DNA of 64,000 nt from Tenacibaculum dicentrarchi (GTDB lineage: Bacteria > Bacteroidota > Bacteroidia > Flavobacteriales > Flavobacteriaceae): contig NZ_OZ038524.1 in NCBI RefSeq assembly GCF_964036635.1, positions 1,474,001 to 1,538,000 of the forward strand. Reading direction: 5' to 3'. Positions 1 to 15,000 of this stretch are shown here, in pieces. The notes beneath the pieces are model-generated. The model saw only the letters and a program-made list of their open reading frames with translations. It searched no databases and was not told the origin of the DNA. Position 1 is the first letter of the stretch. Each line of letters begins with the position of its first letter. The position numbers were made by a program, and so were the translations under genes.

Positions 1-3000
1 ACATTATAAACTGGTTCTTTAATTGTATAGGTTTTCGTTATTATACAGTTTGTTATTGGATGTGTAATTGAAACTTCATAATCTCCTAAAGGTAATTTAT
101 CAAAAACTACTCCACTACCATCTTGTGGTCTTGGTAATTTTTTAGACAAAATACTTCCATCAAGCTTTGTTATTTCAATAAAAATAACAGGAGCTATTGA
201 AGCGTCTAAATTATCTAATTTAACAGTAACACTTTGCTTATCAACTTCACAAGTTGGTGTATGTGATATTTGAATATCGCTTGGTAGTATCGGTGCAAAA
301 GCAGGGATAGTAACTGTTTTTATATCTGAATCACAACCTTGGTCATCTGTAACTTTAATTTTAACTGTTCCTCCTAAAACATTATCTGTAGTAAATGTAG
401 AATCTAAAATTGGTGCTTCTGCTGTTCCGCCTGTTGGCGTAAATATAAATTCTACATTGTAATTTTTATTTACATCTCCGTTTCCGCCTGAAATTTGATT
501 TTTATCAACAGTTATCGTTGCCTTTGGGTTTGCTACATCACAATTATAAGTAACGTTCTGTATTGCATTTACTCCAATTGTAACTTTATCTAATTGCTCA
601 ATTTTTACATCTTTAGATGTCGGACATTCGTTATCTCCTTTTGCTGTTATTGTATAAGTTCCTTTTGGTAAACCTGTGAAAGTTCTTTTTGCTGTATTAA
701 AAGTTTCTTGAGCAGAAGTTAACGTTCCGCCATTTAAACTTATTGTATAAGTTACAGGATTCACTTCTGCTATAAAAACTTCATTAACCGTAATTACGCC
801 ATCAGAACTACCAAAACAAATATTATTTGTTGTTGCTTTTAGATTAAAATCTGGCTGTGCAGGTTCATTAACAGTAAACGTTCTTGTTATTGGATTTAAA
901 CAATTACCTATTGCTCCTGTATCTGTAATAGTTACAGTATATGTTCCTGCTTCGTTTGTTTTAAATATTTTTGGACTCGTAAAAGTTGTTGTTGCTAGCT
1001 CTTCAATATCTCCAGATACTTCATTTTTAACAATTCCATAGGTAAAAGTTCCACTTCCTCCGCTTGCAACGATATTAAACGTTACCTCATCTGTACTAAC
1101 ACATGTTAATAAATCTGTAGAGGTTGGTGTTGGGAAATCAATATTTTCAAAAATTTCTAGTGTATCATTTCCTGATGTTTTTACAGTTCCGTTACACTGG
1201 TTTGTATCTTTTACTGTTACCGTATAATTTGCTGCTGGTAAATTTGTAAATGTGTAATCTGCTGTAACTCCTGTTTGTGTTCTTACTATTGCAGGAATTG
1301 TATCATCTGTTAAAACATAGGTATAAGTTCCTGTTCCGCCAGAACCTGTTACTGTAATTTCTCCACCGATTTTATTATCACAAGCAGTATCATCTTTTGA
1401 TACTGTAAATTCTACTTTCTTTGGATTTTCTACTTCTACCTCATCAACAGATTCAACATCACAACCTAAAGCATCTTTTACTTGAACTTTATAAGTTCCT
1501 GCAGGTAAGTTTTTAAAGATGTTGTTGCTTCCGTTATTTGCAAAATCATAAATAACATCAGCTCCTAAAGCATCTTTTACTGTAATAGCAGTTCCCAAAT
1601 TATCTTCCAATTGATATTCATAAGAACTATTCCAACCGCCTGTTGCTGTTGCAGTAATTGTTCCATCTTCTTGCCCAATACAACTTACTTTTGTTGGTGT
1701 TCCTGTTACACTTAAATCATCTGTTGGTTCTTTAATTTCAAAGACTTTATATATTGGCAAACAATTTGGAGAATCCGTCATCGTAATTTTAACGGTGTAA
1801 TTCCCTGCTTTTAAATTTGAAATTGTTTGCTCTCCATTAACTCCTGTTACTTTTATTGGAGGATTAAATGAATTTTTTGATTCATCCAATACTTCATAAT
1901 CATAAGCACCTGTATAAGGTAATGCTAATCCTGTTTCTTGAATATTTAAAATTGCAGTTCCTCTACCTCCTTTACAAGATACATTTACAGGGTTTGTAAT
2001 TACTGCATTATAAACTGGTGCAGCTTCTACCGTATGGAATGTTGTTGCATCACAACCTGTTACTGCATCGGTTACTGATATTGTATAATTTCCTGTTGGT
2101 AAATCTGTAAATTCTATTGGTGATGTTAATGAATTTACTGGAGTTGAATTATAAGTTGTTCCATTATCATCTACAACTGTAATATCTTTTATCGTTCCTG
2201 TAAAACTTACTTTAATACTTTCATTTGCTGAACAAGTTATTTTAGTTGATGGTGTTGCTGATAAATCTAAAATCGGTGCAAAAGCTGGAATTGTTACTTC
2301 TTCTTCCGCAGATGAACAACCTTGGTCATCAGAAACGATAATTTTAACTTTTCCTCCTGAAGTGTTATCCGTAGTAAACGTAAAGTTTGATGAAGCGGGT
2401 TGAGTTTTTCCTGTTCCGCTTGTTGGCGTAAACACAAATGCTACATTATAATTTTTATTTAGATTTCCGCCTGATATACTATCTTTATCAACAGTTATCG
2501 TTGCCGTTGGATTTGTACAACTATACGCAACATCACTTATTGCATTTGCTCCAATTGTAACTTTAGCTGTTTCTGTTATTTCTATTTCAGCATGAACAAA
2601 TGTACAACCGTTAGTTCCTGTTCCTGTAACAATATATTTTCCTGCTTTTAAACCTTTGAAAGTTTTTGTTGCTTTATCAAAGTTTATTACTGGAGTTGCA
2701 TTTATCGTATAATCTAAATCATTAATTCCATTTTGTAATTCTGAAATTATAGTAATTACACCTGTTGAACTTCCGTTACAAATACCCGTTGTTGTTGCTT
2801 CTGCTTCAAAATATGGCTTAACAGATTCTTCAATAGTAAAGTTTCTTACTATTTCTGAACAAGTACCTGTTACTCCTGTATCTTTAATTGTTATGGTATA
2901 ATCTCCTGCTACACTTGTTTTAAAAGTTGGTGGAGTTGTTGCTGTTATAACTGTAATGATGTTTGTTGTGTCATTTTTATCAATAACTGAATACGTAAAA

Positions 3001-6000
3001 CTTCCACTTCCGCCACTTACATTTATTTCGTAAGATGCGTCTGTATTATCAATACCATTCGTTTTACATTTTAATTCTGTAACAAGTGTTGGCTCATTAA
3101 ATACAATATCATCAAAGATTTCTACGGTATCATTTCCTACTGTTTTTACAGTTCCATCACATAAATTCCCATCTTTTACGCTTACCGTATAATTTGCTTT
3201 TGATAAACCTGTAAATGTGTATTCTTTATCGGTTATAGTTACTGTTTTTACAACTCCTGAAGTTGTATTTGTTAAAGTATAAGTATAAGGCGCTTTTCCG
3301 CCTGATGCTTCTACTTTAATTTCTCCACCTGAAGCATCACAAACCGTATCATCTTTAGTTACTGTAAATTCTACTTGCGTTGGGTTTGCAATTATTATAT
3401 CATTAGAAGGAACAATACAACCTAAAGTATCTCTTACGCTAACTTTATAAGTTCCATGAGATAAACCTGTAAATACATTATTCGTTGTATTTGTTGTGAA
3501 ATCTTTTACAATACTATAAATCTTAGTTATTTCATTTTCTTTTTCCAATTGATATTCATAATCACCCCAACCACCTTTTGTTTCGGTTACAGTAATTGTT
3601 GCATTTGCATCATCTATACATTGTACTGCTGATGTTTCTTCTGCTTTTACACTTAACGCACCTGCTGGAGCATCTTTAATTTCAAAATCTATTGGGTTAA
3701 CAGTACAATTTTGAGGATTTGTACCTGCTCCAATTGTTACATTAACCGTATAATCTCCTGCTTTTAAACCTGGAATTTCTTTTGGTGTTCCTGCTGTAAT
3801 TCCTGTTCCTGTTTTTACAGTTCCTAATATAGTTTCTGTTATTGTATAATCATAATTTCCTGTATAATTATCAACATCAATTTTAATACTTCCTGTACTT
3901 GAATTTATACAAGATGTATCTATTTTATCTGAAAGAAGAATAGTATAAGCAGGAATTTCTTTTACTGTATGATAAGTTGTTAATTCACAACCTTTATCAT
4001 TTTTAATAGTTATCGTGTATTTTCCTACTGGTAAATTTGTAAATACTGTTCCTGATGCTGATGCTGTTGCTGGCGTTGAATCATAATTAATTCCATTAGC
4101 ATCTACGACTTTAATTTCCGTTGCAATTCCTGTAAATGTTACTTCAATACTTTCATTTGTTGAACAAGTGATTGCTGTTTTTGGTATTGCTAATAAATCT
4201 GCAATCGGTGTAAAAGCAGCTATTGTTGCTGATGTTGTTCCTTTACACCCTTGGTCATCATAAACAGTAATATCAACTGTTCCACCTAAAACATTATCCG
4301 TAGTAAATTCAAAATTTGATGAAGCGGTTGGTGTTACTACTGCTCCTCCACCGTTTGGCGTAAATACAAATTCTGCTTTTGTATAAGTTCCACTTCCTTC
4401 TGTTATGGCTGTTTTATCAACTTTTACAATTGCACTGTTTCTTGTGTTTCCTGTTGTACACGCAAACTCTGTTATACCTCCATTTGCTACCGTTGGTGTA
4501 GGTACTGTTATTGCTTTAAATTCTGTTATTATTATATCTTTAATTTCAGTTGTACAACCGTTAGTTCCTGTTGCTGTTACAGCATAGGTATTTGGTGGTA
4601 AACCTGTAAATGTATTTGTTATATTATCAAAACTTCCTGCTACTGCTGGATTTATAGTATATGTTAAAGTTTCAGTACTTGTTAATGTTATTGTTCCTGA
4701 ATTATCCGTAGCACATTTACTATCGGTAAACGTATGCGTAAAACTAGGTTTTATCGGTTCTGATACTGTAAATGTTTTCTCTAATGTACAAGTAAGATTC
4801 AGTTTGTCAATAATTTTAATAGTATGACTCCCTGGTGTTAAAGTTGTAGGAAAAGTAACCGTAGTTCCTATAATATCTACAGCTGGTAAAACACCATCTA
4901 AACTATATTGATAATTTCCTGAACCTGAACCTGTATTTACAGTTATAGTTGCTGTTGCATTATCCGCTGAATTATTGCTAGTATTACAATCTGGTACTGT
5001 TATGTTATCAATATCAAAAGTAATGTCAGGATAAACATTAAAATTAGCAGTAGCAATACAACCGTTTGCATCTTTTACTGTTAATATTTGATTTAAACCA
5101 TCAGAAACATTCATTGTATGATTCGCTGTGCTTATTGGTACTTGAAAATTAGTTCCATCTAATGAATATTGATAATCTCCAGAACCTCCTGTTGTATTAA
5201 TATCAATAGTATTTACAGCTCCACAACTATTTACCGTTACAGGGTTAATTGTTGGGCTTTGGCTTACTGTTAAAGTTGCTTTAGGTAATTCAAAAGAACA
5301 TTGATTTTTATCAGTAACTGTTATTGTTACCTCAACATCTAAAGATTTATCTGTTACATCTGCATACAGTACATCAAAAGTATTTATTCCTGTTGGAATT
5401 GTTATTGGTGTTGCTTGTGTTGAATTTGTAATTGCTGTAACCGTATAAGTATAATCTCCAAAACCTCCTGTTACGCCATCAATTCTGATTTGACCAGGTG
5501 AAGCACAGGTAATATCTTTTAGTTTATTTAAGTTACCAACAAAAGGAGTTCCTTTAAATATTTGGACATCTTTACTTCCCCATTTACAAACATTAGGAAC
5601 TGTACCATTATTTGCATCTTCAATAACAATAAAATATAAACCAGATGACAACCCTTGTAATAAAGGCTCTGGTACTATTGTTGAATTTAATGTAAAAGGA
5701 TATCCTTGTGTATTTGATATTGTACCATTTATTCCTGCTAAAGGAATATCATTAAGACCATCATATAATTGCCAATTTAATTCTTTACCATTTAAAACGC
5801 CATCAGTATCTTCTATTTTAAATGATAATTCACCATTATTAATTCCAGAACATGATTGACTTGTAACTATTGGTGTTATAGCAACATCAAAATCTGATGC
5901 AGGAGTCATTGCCTGATCTTTTGCTTCAGCAATACAACTAGTACTTTTATCTCTTACATAAAAATCATACTCGACTTCAGGAATTATATTTGTAAATATT

Positions 6001-9000
6001 TTTCTTCTATAATTAGAACCAGGGTCATTTGTATTAGTTGCTGATAAAGTAGGGTCTTCAGCATCATACCAAGTTAAAAAACCTGGAACTGTTGATGGAT
6101 TAATAGGGTCTGGCGTTAAAGAGAACTCAAAAGGACCAACTCCTTGAATTGCCTCAACAGTAACTGTATATCCTGTTGTACAATCACCTGCAATTACTGT
6201 AATGGCTATTTTTACACCATTTACACTATAGGGCATCACAAAAAGACCGTTGTTTAATTGACAACCTCGTACAGTACCATCTGCATTTAAAATTCTAATT
6301 GCTGGTGTATGTTGTGAACCTGGGGCTAAATTTCTTATACTATATAAATTATCTCCAGGTGTTGGATGTGGCGCTACACTTAATGAAGACGTAAGCGTAT
6401 TCATATTTGTCCAACCTGTACCGTTATCTCCATCTAAAGTGTATTGTAAAGTATAAGGAGCGTAATCAGCTAAAGTTAAACTTCCAAAATTAAAGTCAAA
6501 ACCTGTATTTGCTATATCTGTAGTACAATTATCTGGTAAGACAGGTTCAATATTAAGAACTATTGATGGTAATTCTATTAAATCAAATGTTTTAATATCT
6601 GTACAAGTAAGATTATCTGTAATTTCTACTTTGTAACCTGTTCCCGCAGGAATATTATTAAAGCTAAATTCTGGTAACGTGTGATTGGTTAAAGTTTCTA
6701 TTACAGTATTTAAATTATCTTTTAATGTAATTGTAAAAGGAGCTTGCCCAGTGTTTGCAGTAATTTTACCATCAATACTTCCTTTATTTCCATTACATTG
6801 TGGTTGATTTTCTGTTGTTGTAATTTTAACAGGCGTTATTTTATCTATTTTAATGTTTGATAAAACAACTGGACACGCATTTGCACCGCCATTTTTATCT
6901 TGAACGGTAACCGTATAAGTTTCTGGCTGTGTTATTGTTATTTCATCTCCTAAAATTGAAGTACCTGCCGATGGTGTTATTGTATATTTATAATCCGCAT
7001 CACCGCCGTTTGGTATAATTACAATTTTACCATCTTTACAACTAATATTTGTAGCTGTATGCGTAGCCGATAATTCAGGGTAAATAGTTACTTTATCACT
7101 TACTTCACAATTCGATTTATCTCTTACTGTAATTGTATGTTCTTTTGGCGATAAACCTGTAAGTGTGTATGTTTCAGTTGTTGCCGTAGTTGATGTTGGC
7201 GTTAAATTTTGCCAAGTACCCGTATTTGTTTTAATTTGATAATTACCATTTCCAGCTGTTATTTCAACAACGATAGTTCCGTTAGTTCCGTCATAACAAT
7301 ATTCTGGCGTTAATTTAAATTCGATGTCTTCCTTCTGATTAACAACAACCGTAACAGGATCTGACTTACAACCTGTTCCGTTTTTATCCGTAGCAACAAC
7401 TGTATAAGTTCCTACTGTAATTCCTGTTAATGTATTTCCTAAAGAAGTATTTGTATTATCAAATAATTCATAAGTATAAGGAGAAGTTCCTTTTGTTCCT
7501 ATGGCTTTTATAGTTGCTCCAACTTCTGTTCCTGTTGCACTACACGTAATTTCTTGTTCTACTGTTGCGGTAACTTTTACTTTATCAGGATTATCTAATT
7601 TTTCTGTTGATACAATAACTTCACAAAGTGGTGCTGTATTATTTTGTCTTACTTTAACATCATACGTTCCGTCTGCTAAAGCTGATTCAGTAACAATATT
7701 TGTAGCTGCACTTTTCCAAGTTCCTCCATTATCCGTAGAATATTCATACGGCAATGTTGCATTTACAGCTTCAATAGTAATACTACCATCAGATGCTCCA
7801 AAACATGTCGGGTTTACCGTATTGGTTACTTTTGCATCGAATTTTTTATCATTTGCTACAATTACATCAATATCTGTAAAACAATCACTTCCATACCCTA
7901 CAGATACCGTATAAGAACCTGCATCTAAATCAGCAAAAACATTTGGATTAGCTCCTGTTTGTGGCGTTGCTCCGTCTAGGCTATATGTATATATTATTGG
8001 CAATACTGCCGATGGAGTTGCTGTTACTGTAATCGTTCCTTTCCCTTCACAATTATAAGCTACCGATTTTGTTAATGTTGGTGCTGTTGGTAATGGATTA
8101 ATTGTAACATCGTTTAAAGATATTTCACAATTATTAGCATCTTTTACTTTAATATTATAAGTTCCTGCATCTAAATCTAACTGCTGATTTCCTACAACTG
8201 GTGTAAAAGCTGTAACAGGTGTTCCATCTAATTTATAAGAAAAAGTATAAACGCCTGTTCCTCCTTTAGGGTTTACAAAATCAATTCCTCCTTTTACTGT
8301 TTTACAAGTAAAATGTATCGGTGTTGAATCTCCATCTTTTTCTAATTTATCTGGAGCTTCAATTGTTTGATTTGTAATTTCAGAAGTACAATTATTTGCA
8401 TCTGTAACAGTAATTTTATAAGTTCCATCAACTAAATCAGCAATTGTATGTGTGTTTCCTACTACAGTAATCGATGTTGCTGCTGGAGTTATATCTTTTG
8501 TTCCATCATTTAAAACATAAGTGTAATTTGCTTTTCCTCCTGATATTTCAAAAACAAGACTACCAGTTTCACCAAAACAATTTGGTTGTATTGGCGTTTT
8601 TGCTGTTGCTGTTAAATCTGCAATTTTAGTTATTGTTCTTTGTCTTTTAAATTCACAATAACCTGCATTTCCGTTATTATCTCTTACATAAATATCATAT
8701 TTTCCTTCGGATAAACTAACTGTTGTTAGTGGATTTGTTATTGCTATAAAAGTAGTAGGTACAGGACTTCCTTCAGATACAACGGCATACACATAATCTG
8801 TTCCGCTTGCTCCTGCTACGTTTTCTATTATCAAGCTTCCATCATTACAGTTTGCTTGTGTTTTTCTTAGTGTTGCTGTAATTTTTGCATTAATTATAAT
8901 ATCTTTTACTTCCAATTCACAACCAAAACCATCTGTTACAGTTACGGTGTAAGTTCCTGCGGATAAATTAGGAATTGTATGTGATTTTCCTGTTATATTT

Positions 9001-12000
9001 CCTGTTATATTTCTTGTTCCTGTTAAAGCAAAATTATAAGTTCCGTTTCCTTTGGTAACATCTAGTGTAATTGACGCATCATTTCCTGTATGACAAGCTG
9101 ATGGTGTTGCTGTAAATTCAACATCTTTTTTATCAGCAATAGTTATAGGAAAAGCTATCGATTCACATCCTAATTTATCTTTTGCTACAACATTATATTT
9201 TCCTGCGGATAAACCTGTAAGAGTTGAGCTTATAACTTTAGGACTTAATGAATTTCCTGAATTATCCAAAGATTCAACAGTATAAGTATAAGCTCCACCA
9301 TTTCCACCACTTGCTGTTGGTGTTATCGTACTTGTTGTTGAAGTACAAGTAATTTGTGTATGTGGTGCTTTTGTAACTTCTACTTTACTTGGATTTATTA
9401 ATTCCGAAGCTGTTAAACTAACATCACAAGTTGATGGCGATGTTGCACTTGGTCGAACTTTTATAGTATGAGTTCCTGCACTAAATCCATCAATTTTAAA
9501 CGGATTTGTATTTGCATCTTTCCAAGTTGTTCCATCTATAGAATATTGAAATTTATTAATTGTATTTGGTGTTCCTTGATTCGTTGTATAATACGTTTTT
9601 ACAGTTATACTTCCTGTATTTTCGTTATTACATTTCGGGTTTTCAAATGTTGATACTTCAGCATTAAAAATACTGTTCTTTAACACTCTTCTATATTCAC
9701 CAAAAACACAATCATTTCCATATTTAACTTCATAATATAATATATTAGGATAATTCATACTTACATTAGTAAATACATTATTCCCTAGTTGTTCTATTTT
9801 ATAAGTAGAACCGCTAACATTTTCTAAAATATAAGTATATGAAGAATCTTTAGGTAATATTGTTACATTAAATGTTCCATCACAATTCGCTATATATTCA
9901 TATTTAAAATCTGGTTGTGTTGGATAGGCTATAGTAATATCTTCTAATTCTTTCTCACAACCATTTATATCTAAAACTTTTGTTTTATAAGTTCCTTCTG
10001 ATAACCCTGAAACCGAATTACCTATAACTATGGTATAATTTGTATCAGTTTTAAGTTTATAATAAAAAGTATAATTTCCTGTTACTGGGTCTGGTGTTCC
10101 ACCAGTAGGATTTGTAAATGTAATTACTCCTTTTACATTCTGAGACGAAGATTTTGGACAAGAAATATCTGTTCCTTCAGCTTTTCCATCTTTTAATGCT
10201 GATGGCACAATAATTTTTTCCTTTTTTTCTGATGTACAAGTATTTGCATCTACAACTTTAATAGTATAAGTATCCGCAACTAAATTTTCAAACTTATAAC
10301 TTAATACACTTCCTGTTTTTGTTTGTGCTGGTGTTGTTGCTGCTGAACCTGTTAAAGTTACGGTATAAGCTGCTTTTCCTCCTGAAACTGTTACATTTAT
10401 TATTCCTTTGTCCTTGCTACATTTTGGTTGTATAGCCGTTACAGTATCTATTGTTAGATTTGGTATTTTAGTTACTTTATTGGTTGTAAATATTGCTTGA
10501 CAATAATCCGTACCTAAAGTTCCTGTTCCTCCATTATCTCTTACATAAATATCCCAAGTTCCTGCGGTAATTGTTGTAGGTGCTGGTGATTTAAAAGCTG
10601 CATCTGCTGGAACTCCTGTTCCACTAGTTACAACCGCATAAACGTAATTTGTATCTTTTCCTCCTGATGCTGTAATTGTTAAATCTCCAGGATTACAAGT
10701 TTGCTGTGTTGTTGTTGCTAAAATTGTTAAGTTCTCATTAATTATAACATCTTCTGTTTTTGAACAACCAAAACCATCAGTAACAGTTACTTTATAAGTT
10801 CCTGCGGATAAACCAGAAATTGTATGTACAGTTCCTGTTACACTTCCTGTTTTTATTATTGATGTTCCTTTAGCTACACTAAAAGTAAAATTAGCATCGT
10901 TTCCTTTAATATCTGTAAGTTCAATTGAGGCATCACTTCCTGTATGACAAACAGATGGTGTTGCGGTAAAAGTTACTGTTTTTGGTGCTTTAATTTCTAT
11001 TTTAAAAGAATCTGATTTACATCCTAATTTATCTGTTGCAATTATGGTGTATTTTCCTACTGATAAATTTGTAAATGTATCACCTTTAGATGTTCCTGCA
11101 TTATCAAATAATTCAAAAGTATAAGGCGCTCCATTTCCTCCACTTGCTGTTGGCGTTATAGTTGCTCCTGTATTTGGATTACACGTAATTTCTTTAGTTA
11201 ATGTTTTTGTTGATAAATCTACAATTACTTCTGATGCTGGCGCTGTTAATTTTATTGCATTTGAATCAACTTCACAACCTCCTAAATTTTGACGAACTTC
11301 TATTATATGATTTCCTGCACCAAATGTATCAATTATAACTTCATTTGAAGCTACAGGAATCCAAGTTGTTCCATCTGTAGAATATTCAAAAGAATTTACA
11401 GCCACCGAGCCAAAAGAAGCGACAACTTTAATTTTTCCGTCTGTTCCGTCTTTACATTTTGGGTTTTCAACAAAACTAGCCACCGCCGTAAATTTCTGAT
11501 TATCTTTCACCTCAACAATAACATCCGTAGTACAATCGCTTCCATAATTTACAGAAACCGTATGATCTCCTACTTGTAAATTAGTAAATACATTTGGATT
11601 AGCTCCTGTTTGTGGTGTTGCTCCGTCTAGGCTATATGTATAACTAACATCAAAAGGCCTTACTGTAATCGTTCCTTTTCCATCACAATTATAAGCTACC
11701 GATTCTATTAATGTTGGTGCTGTTGGTAAAGGTTTTATTGTAACATCATTTAAATTTATTTCACATTTATTTGCATCTACTACTTTCGTTACATAAGTTC
11801 CTTCAAGTAAACCTGTTGCTATATTTCCTGTAACTACACTATAATTTACAACAGAAGGATCTTTTACTTTATAATAAAAAGTATAAGGTTTTGTTCCTCC
11901 CGTAGGGTTCATAAAATTAATTCCACCTTTTGCTGTTACTGCTTTACATGTAAAATGTATAGGTGTTGCATCTGCATCTTTTTCTAGTTTCTCAGGAGCT

Positions 12001-15000
12001 TTAAAAATTTCTTGAGTAAATTTAGCAGTACAACCACTAGCATCAGTAACCTCAATTACATACTTCCCTGGGTCTAAATTATCTATTGCATAGGAAACAT
12101 AATCATCGATTACTTTAGGATTTAATCCATTTAAAGTATAAGTAAATGGCGCTAGACCGTTACCTCCTACTGAAAAATAAATAGTTCCTTTTTCACCAAA
12201 ACAGTTTGGTTGTCTTGGTGGTCTTTTTGTACCAACAAGAAGACGAATGCTTTTATAAAATCTTTTGGTTTCTCTATACTCACAAAAACCAACATTCCCT
12301 CCATTATCTCTTATATAAATATCATAGTTTCCTGCCGATAAATCACCACTTTTAGTCGATGGATTCGTTATTGGTTTAAAATCGGTATTTGTTGGTGTTG
12401 CGTCTTTTAGAACAACAGCATATACATAATTTGTATTGCTACCTCCTTTTACATCTGTAATTGTAAAAAATCCTTTTTTACACGTTTCAGGTGTTGGTGT
12501 TACTGTAGCTGTTAACTTCGGATAAACAGTAAGCGTACTTACTGGCGATTCACAACCGCCTCCATTTTTTGTTTTTACCTGATAATCTTTAGCCGTAGTA
12601 GTTGGCAATGCTAATCCGTTGGTAGTATCAAATACAAACGTTGCATTATTTGACGTTTGCCAAGTAGTTCCATTATCAATAGTAAATTGATATGGCGCTG
12701 TTCCTGTTGTTGTAATTTCAATTTTAGGGTCGGTACAGCTATCTATAACTGTTGCCGTATGTGTTGCTGCTACTGCAGCTGTTACCTCAATATCTTTAAG
12801 AACACAAGTAGCTCTTACAATTTCTATTTTTACGGCATCAATAAAGTTACCAGTACTTTTATGACCTGTTGCTGTACTTACAGCATCAAAAGAAATTACC
12901 GTTGTTGTTTGACCCGCTGGCACAATATAAGTTCCTGAATATTCTTTCCAAGTTTTACCGTCAGACATTGTTTCTTTAATCACTGCAGTCGCAAGGCTCT
13001 TCCCTATTTTTACAGTAGCTACATCACGCCCTAACCTACCTCTATGAGCTACAGACCAATTAATTACATCACCTGGTTTTGTACAAAACTCTTGATATAA
13101 AGAACCTGGTGAATTAGCGTTTAATTCAACAAAATTATCACCCTGATAAGAAGGAACATTTTCAAAATTATTTTTGTACCAAAGTTCCATTTCATTATCG
13201 GCTGCGGTAGTTTCCCATCCTGTAAAATTAGATTCATCTGCTATATAAGGATAATAGCCTGTAAAATAACGGTCTTCAAAACTTCCATTTTCAAAAGGAT
13301 TATCGGTACAACCACATTCATCACATTTTTTACTATCCAATAACATTACCTGGTATTTTGTAGCGCTTACTGCTACATCAGTATATATATATTGGTTGCT
13401 TGCATTTGCATTTTGCCAAGTAACACCTTTATCAATACTAAATTTATAAGGAGGTGTTCCTCCTGTTGCTTCTACAGTAATTGTTGCCCCTGTTACACAA
13501 GTTGCAGGCGTTGTAATACCTGTATTTATTAATTCTAGTTTAGTCGGCTCGCCTATGGTATGTTTACCTAAATCAATTTCACAAGTAAGTTGATTAGGTG
13601 CTGTTCCTATTGTTTCTCTAATTTTTAAATCGTAATCTCCTTTTGCTAGCCCTACAATTCGATATGGATTATCTCCTGTTTCTTCCCAAGTAGTTCCACC
13701 ATCAGTAGAATACTCATAGCTTCCTCCTTGAAAATTATTTGCATCAATAGTTACTGTTCCATTATCAGAACCAGAACAATCACTGTCTGTTTTACTGATA
13801 AAACGCCCTGAAAATGGTTGCCCATAAAGAGATACATACGGGGTTTTTACAGTACAAGATTTACCATATTTTATGCTAAATTTATACCAATCTTGAGCTA
13901 CATTTTTAAATACATTACTAGCTTGAAAATTTATACCATCTATACTATAGGTATAAGAAGCATCCTTTGGTGTTATGATAACTGTTGCTGTATTACCACA
14001 AATTAATATTTCATGTTTTATAGTTGGCTCTGTTGGTAAAACATCAATAGTAACGGTATCTAAAGCTAAAGAACAACCATTTTTATCTTCTACCTTTGTA
14101 TTGTATGTTCCTGCAACAGGAACTGAGGCTGTATTTCCAGTGGTTACTGTTGTAAAACTAGTATCGGAAGCAAGTTTATAAAAATACGTAAAAGGTGCTT
14201 TTCCTCCTGTTGGCGCAGTAAACGTAATTGTTCCTATTGGATTATTTTGAGTATTTGCAGTACTACATTCTAAACCTGTAGCAACTGCACCACCTGCCGA
14301 TAAACCTCCAGTTTCTGTAATAGCAATATTTTGTATTTGGTAATTACATTGATATGTTCCTTTGGTTGCTCTAATATAAACGGTATATAATGTTGATGCT
14401 GTTGTAGCATCTAAGGTATCAAAAGTATTTAATAGCTGCCAATTAGCATTATCAATACTATATTCTAATTTATAACCTGTTGTATTATTAGTAACATCAA
14501 CTGTTATAGTTCCTTTCTTATTACAATTTACTTGGGTTTCTGTATGTGAAAATTGCAAAGGCGCTTCTACGCTAATTGTAGCGGTTGCCGTTGCTGTACA
14601 GTTTTTACTATCGGTAACCTCAAAAATATAATCACCCTCTTTACCATTTACCACATTATATGTTGTATCTGTAAAATAGGTTTTTGGGCTAACAGCGACT
14701 CCATTTATTGATAATAATGCGTATGAGTATTTGTCGCCTGTAGTATTTGGTACGCCATTAGCTCCTGCTAAAGTTATTATTCCATCAGATGAACCTGCAG
14801 TACAGGTAATATTTTTAGTTGCTACTGCGGTTAATGTAAGCGGAGTTGGTTTAATAACTCTGGTTGTTTTTGTCTCTGTACAAGTAGTCGTAGTAGTTGC
14901 TACCTTTACACTATACAATCCTGCATTTGTTACCTCAAAAATTACACTTCTGTCAGGAGTTGCTGCCTTAGTTTCAATAACTCCACCAACATTATTTAAT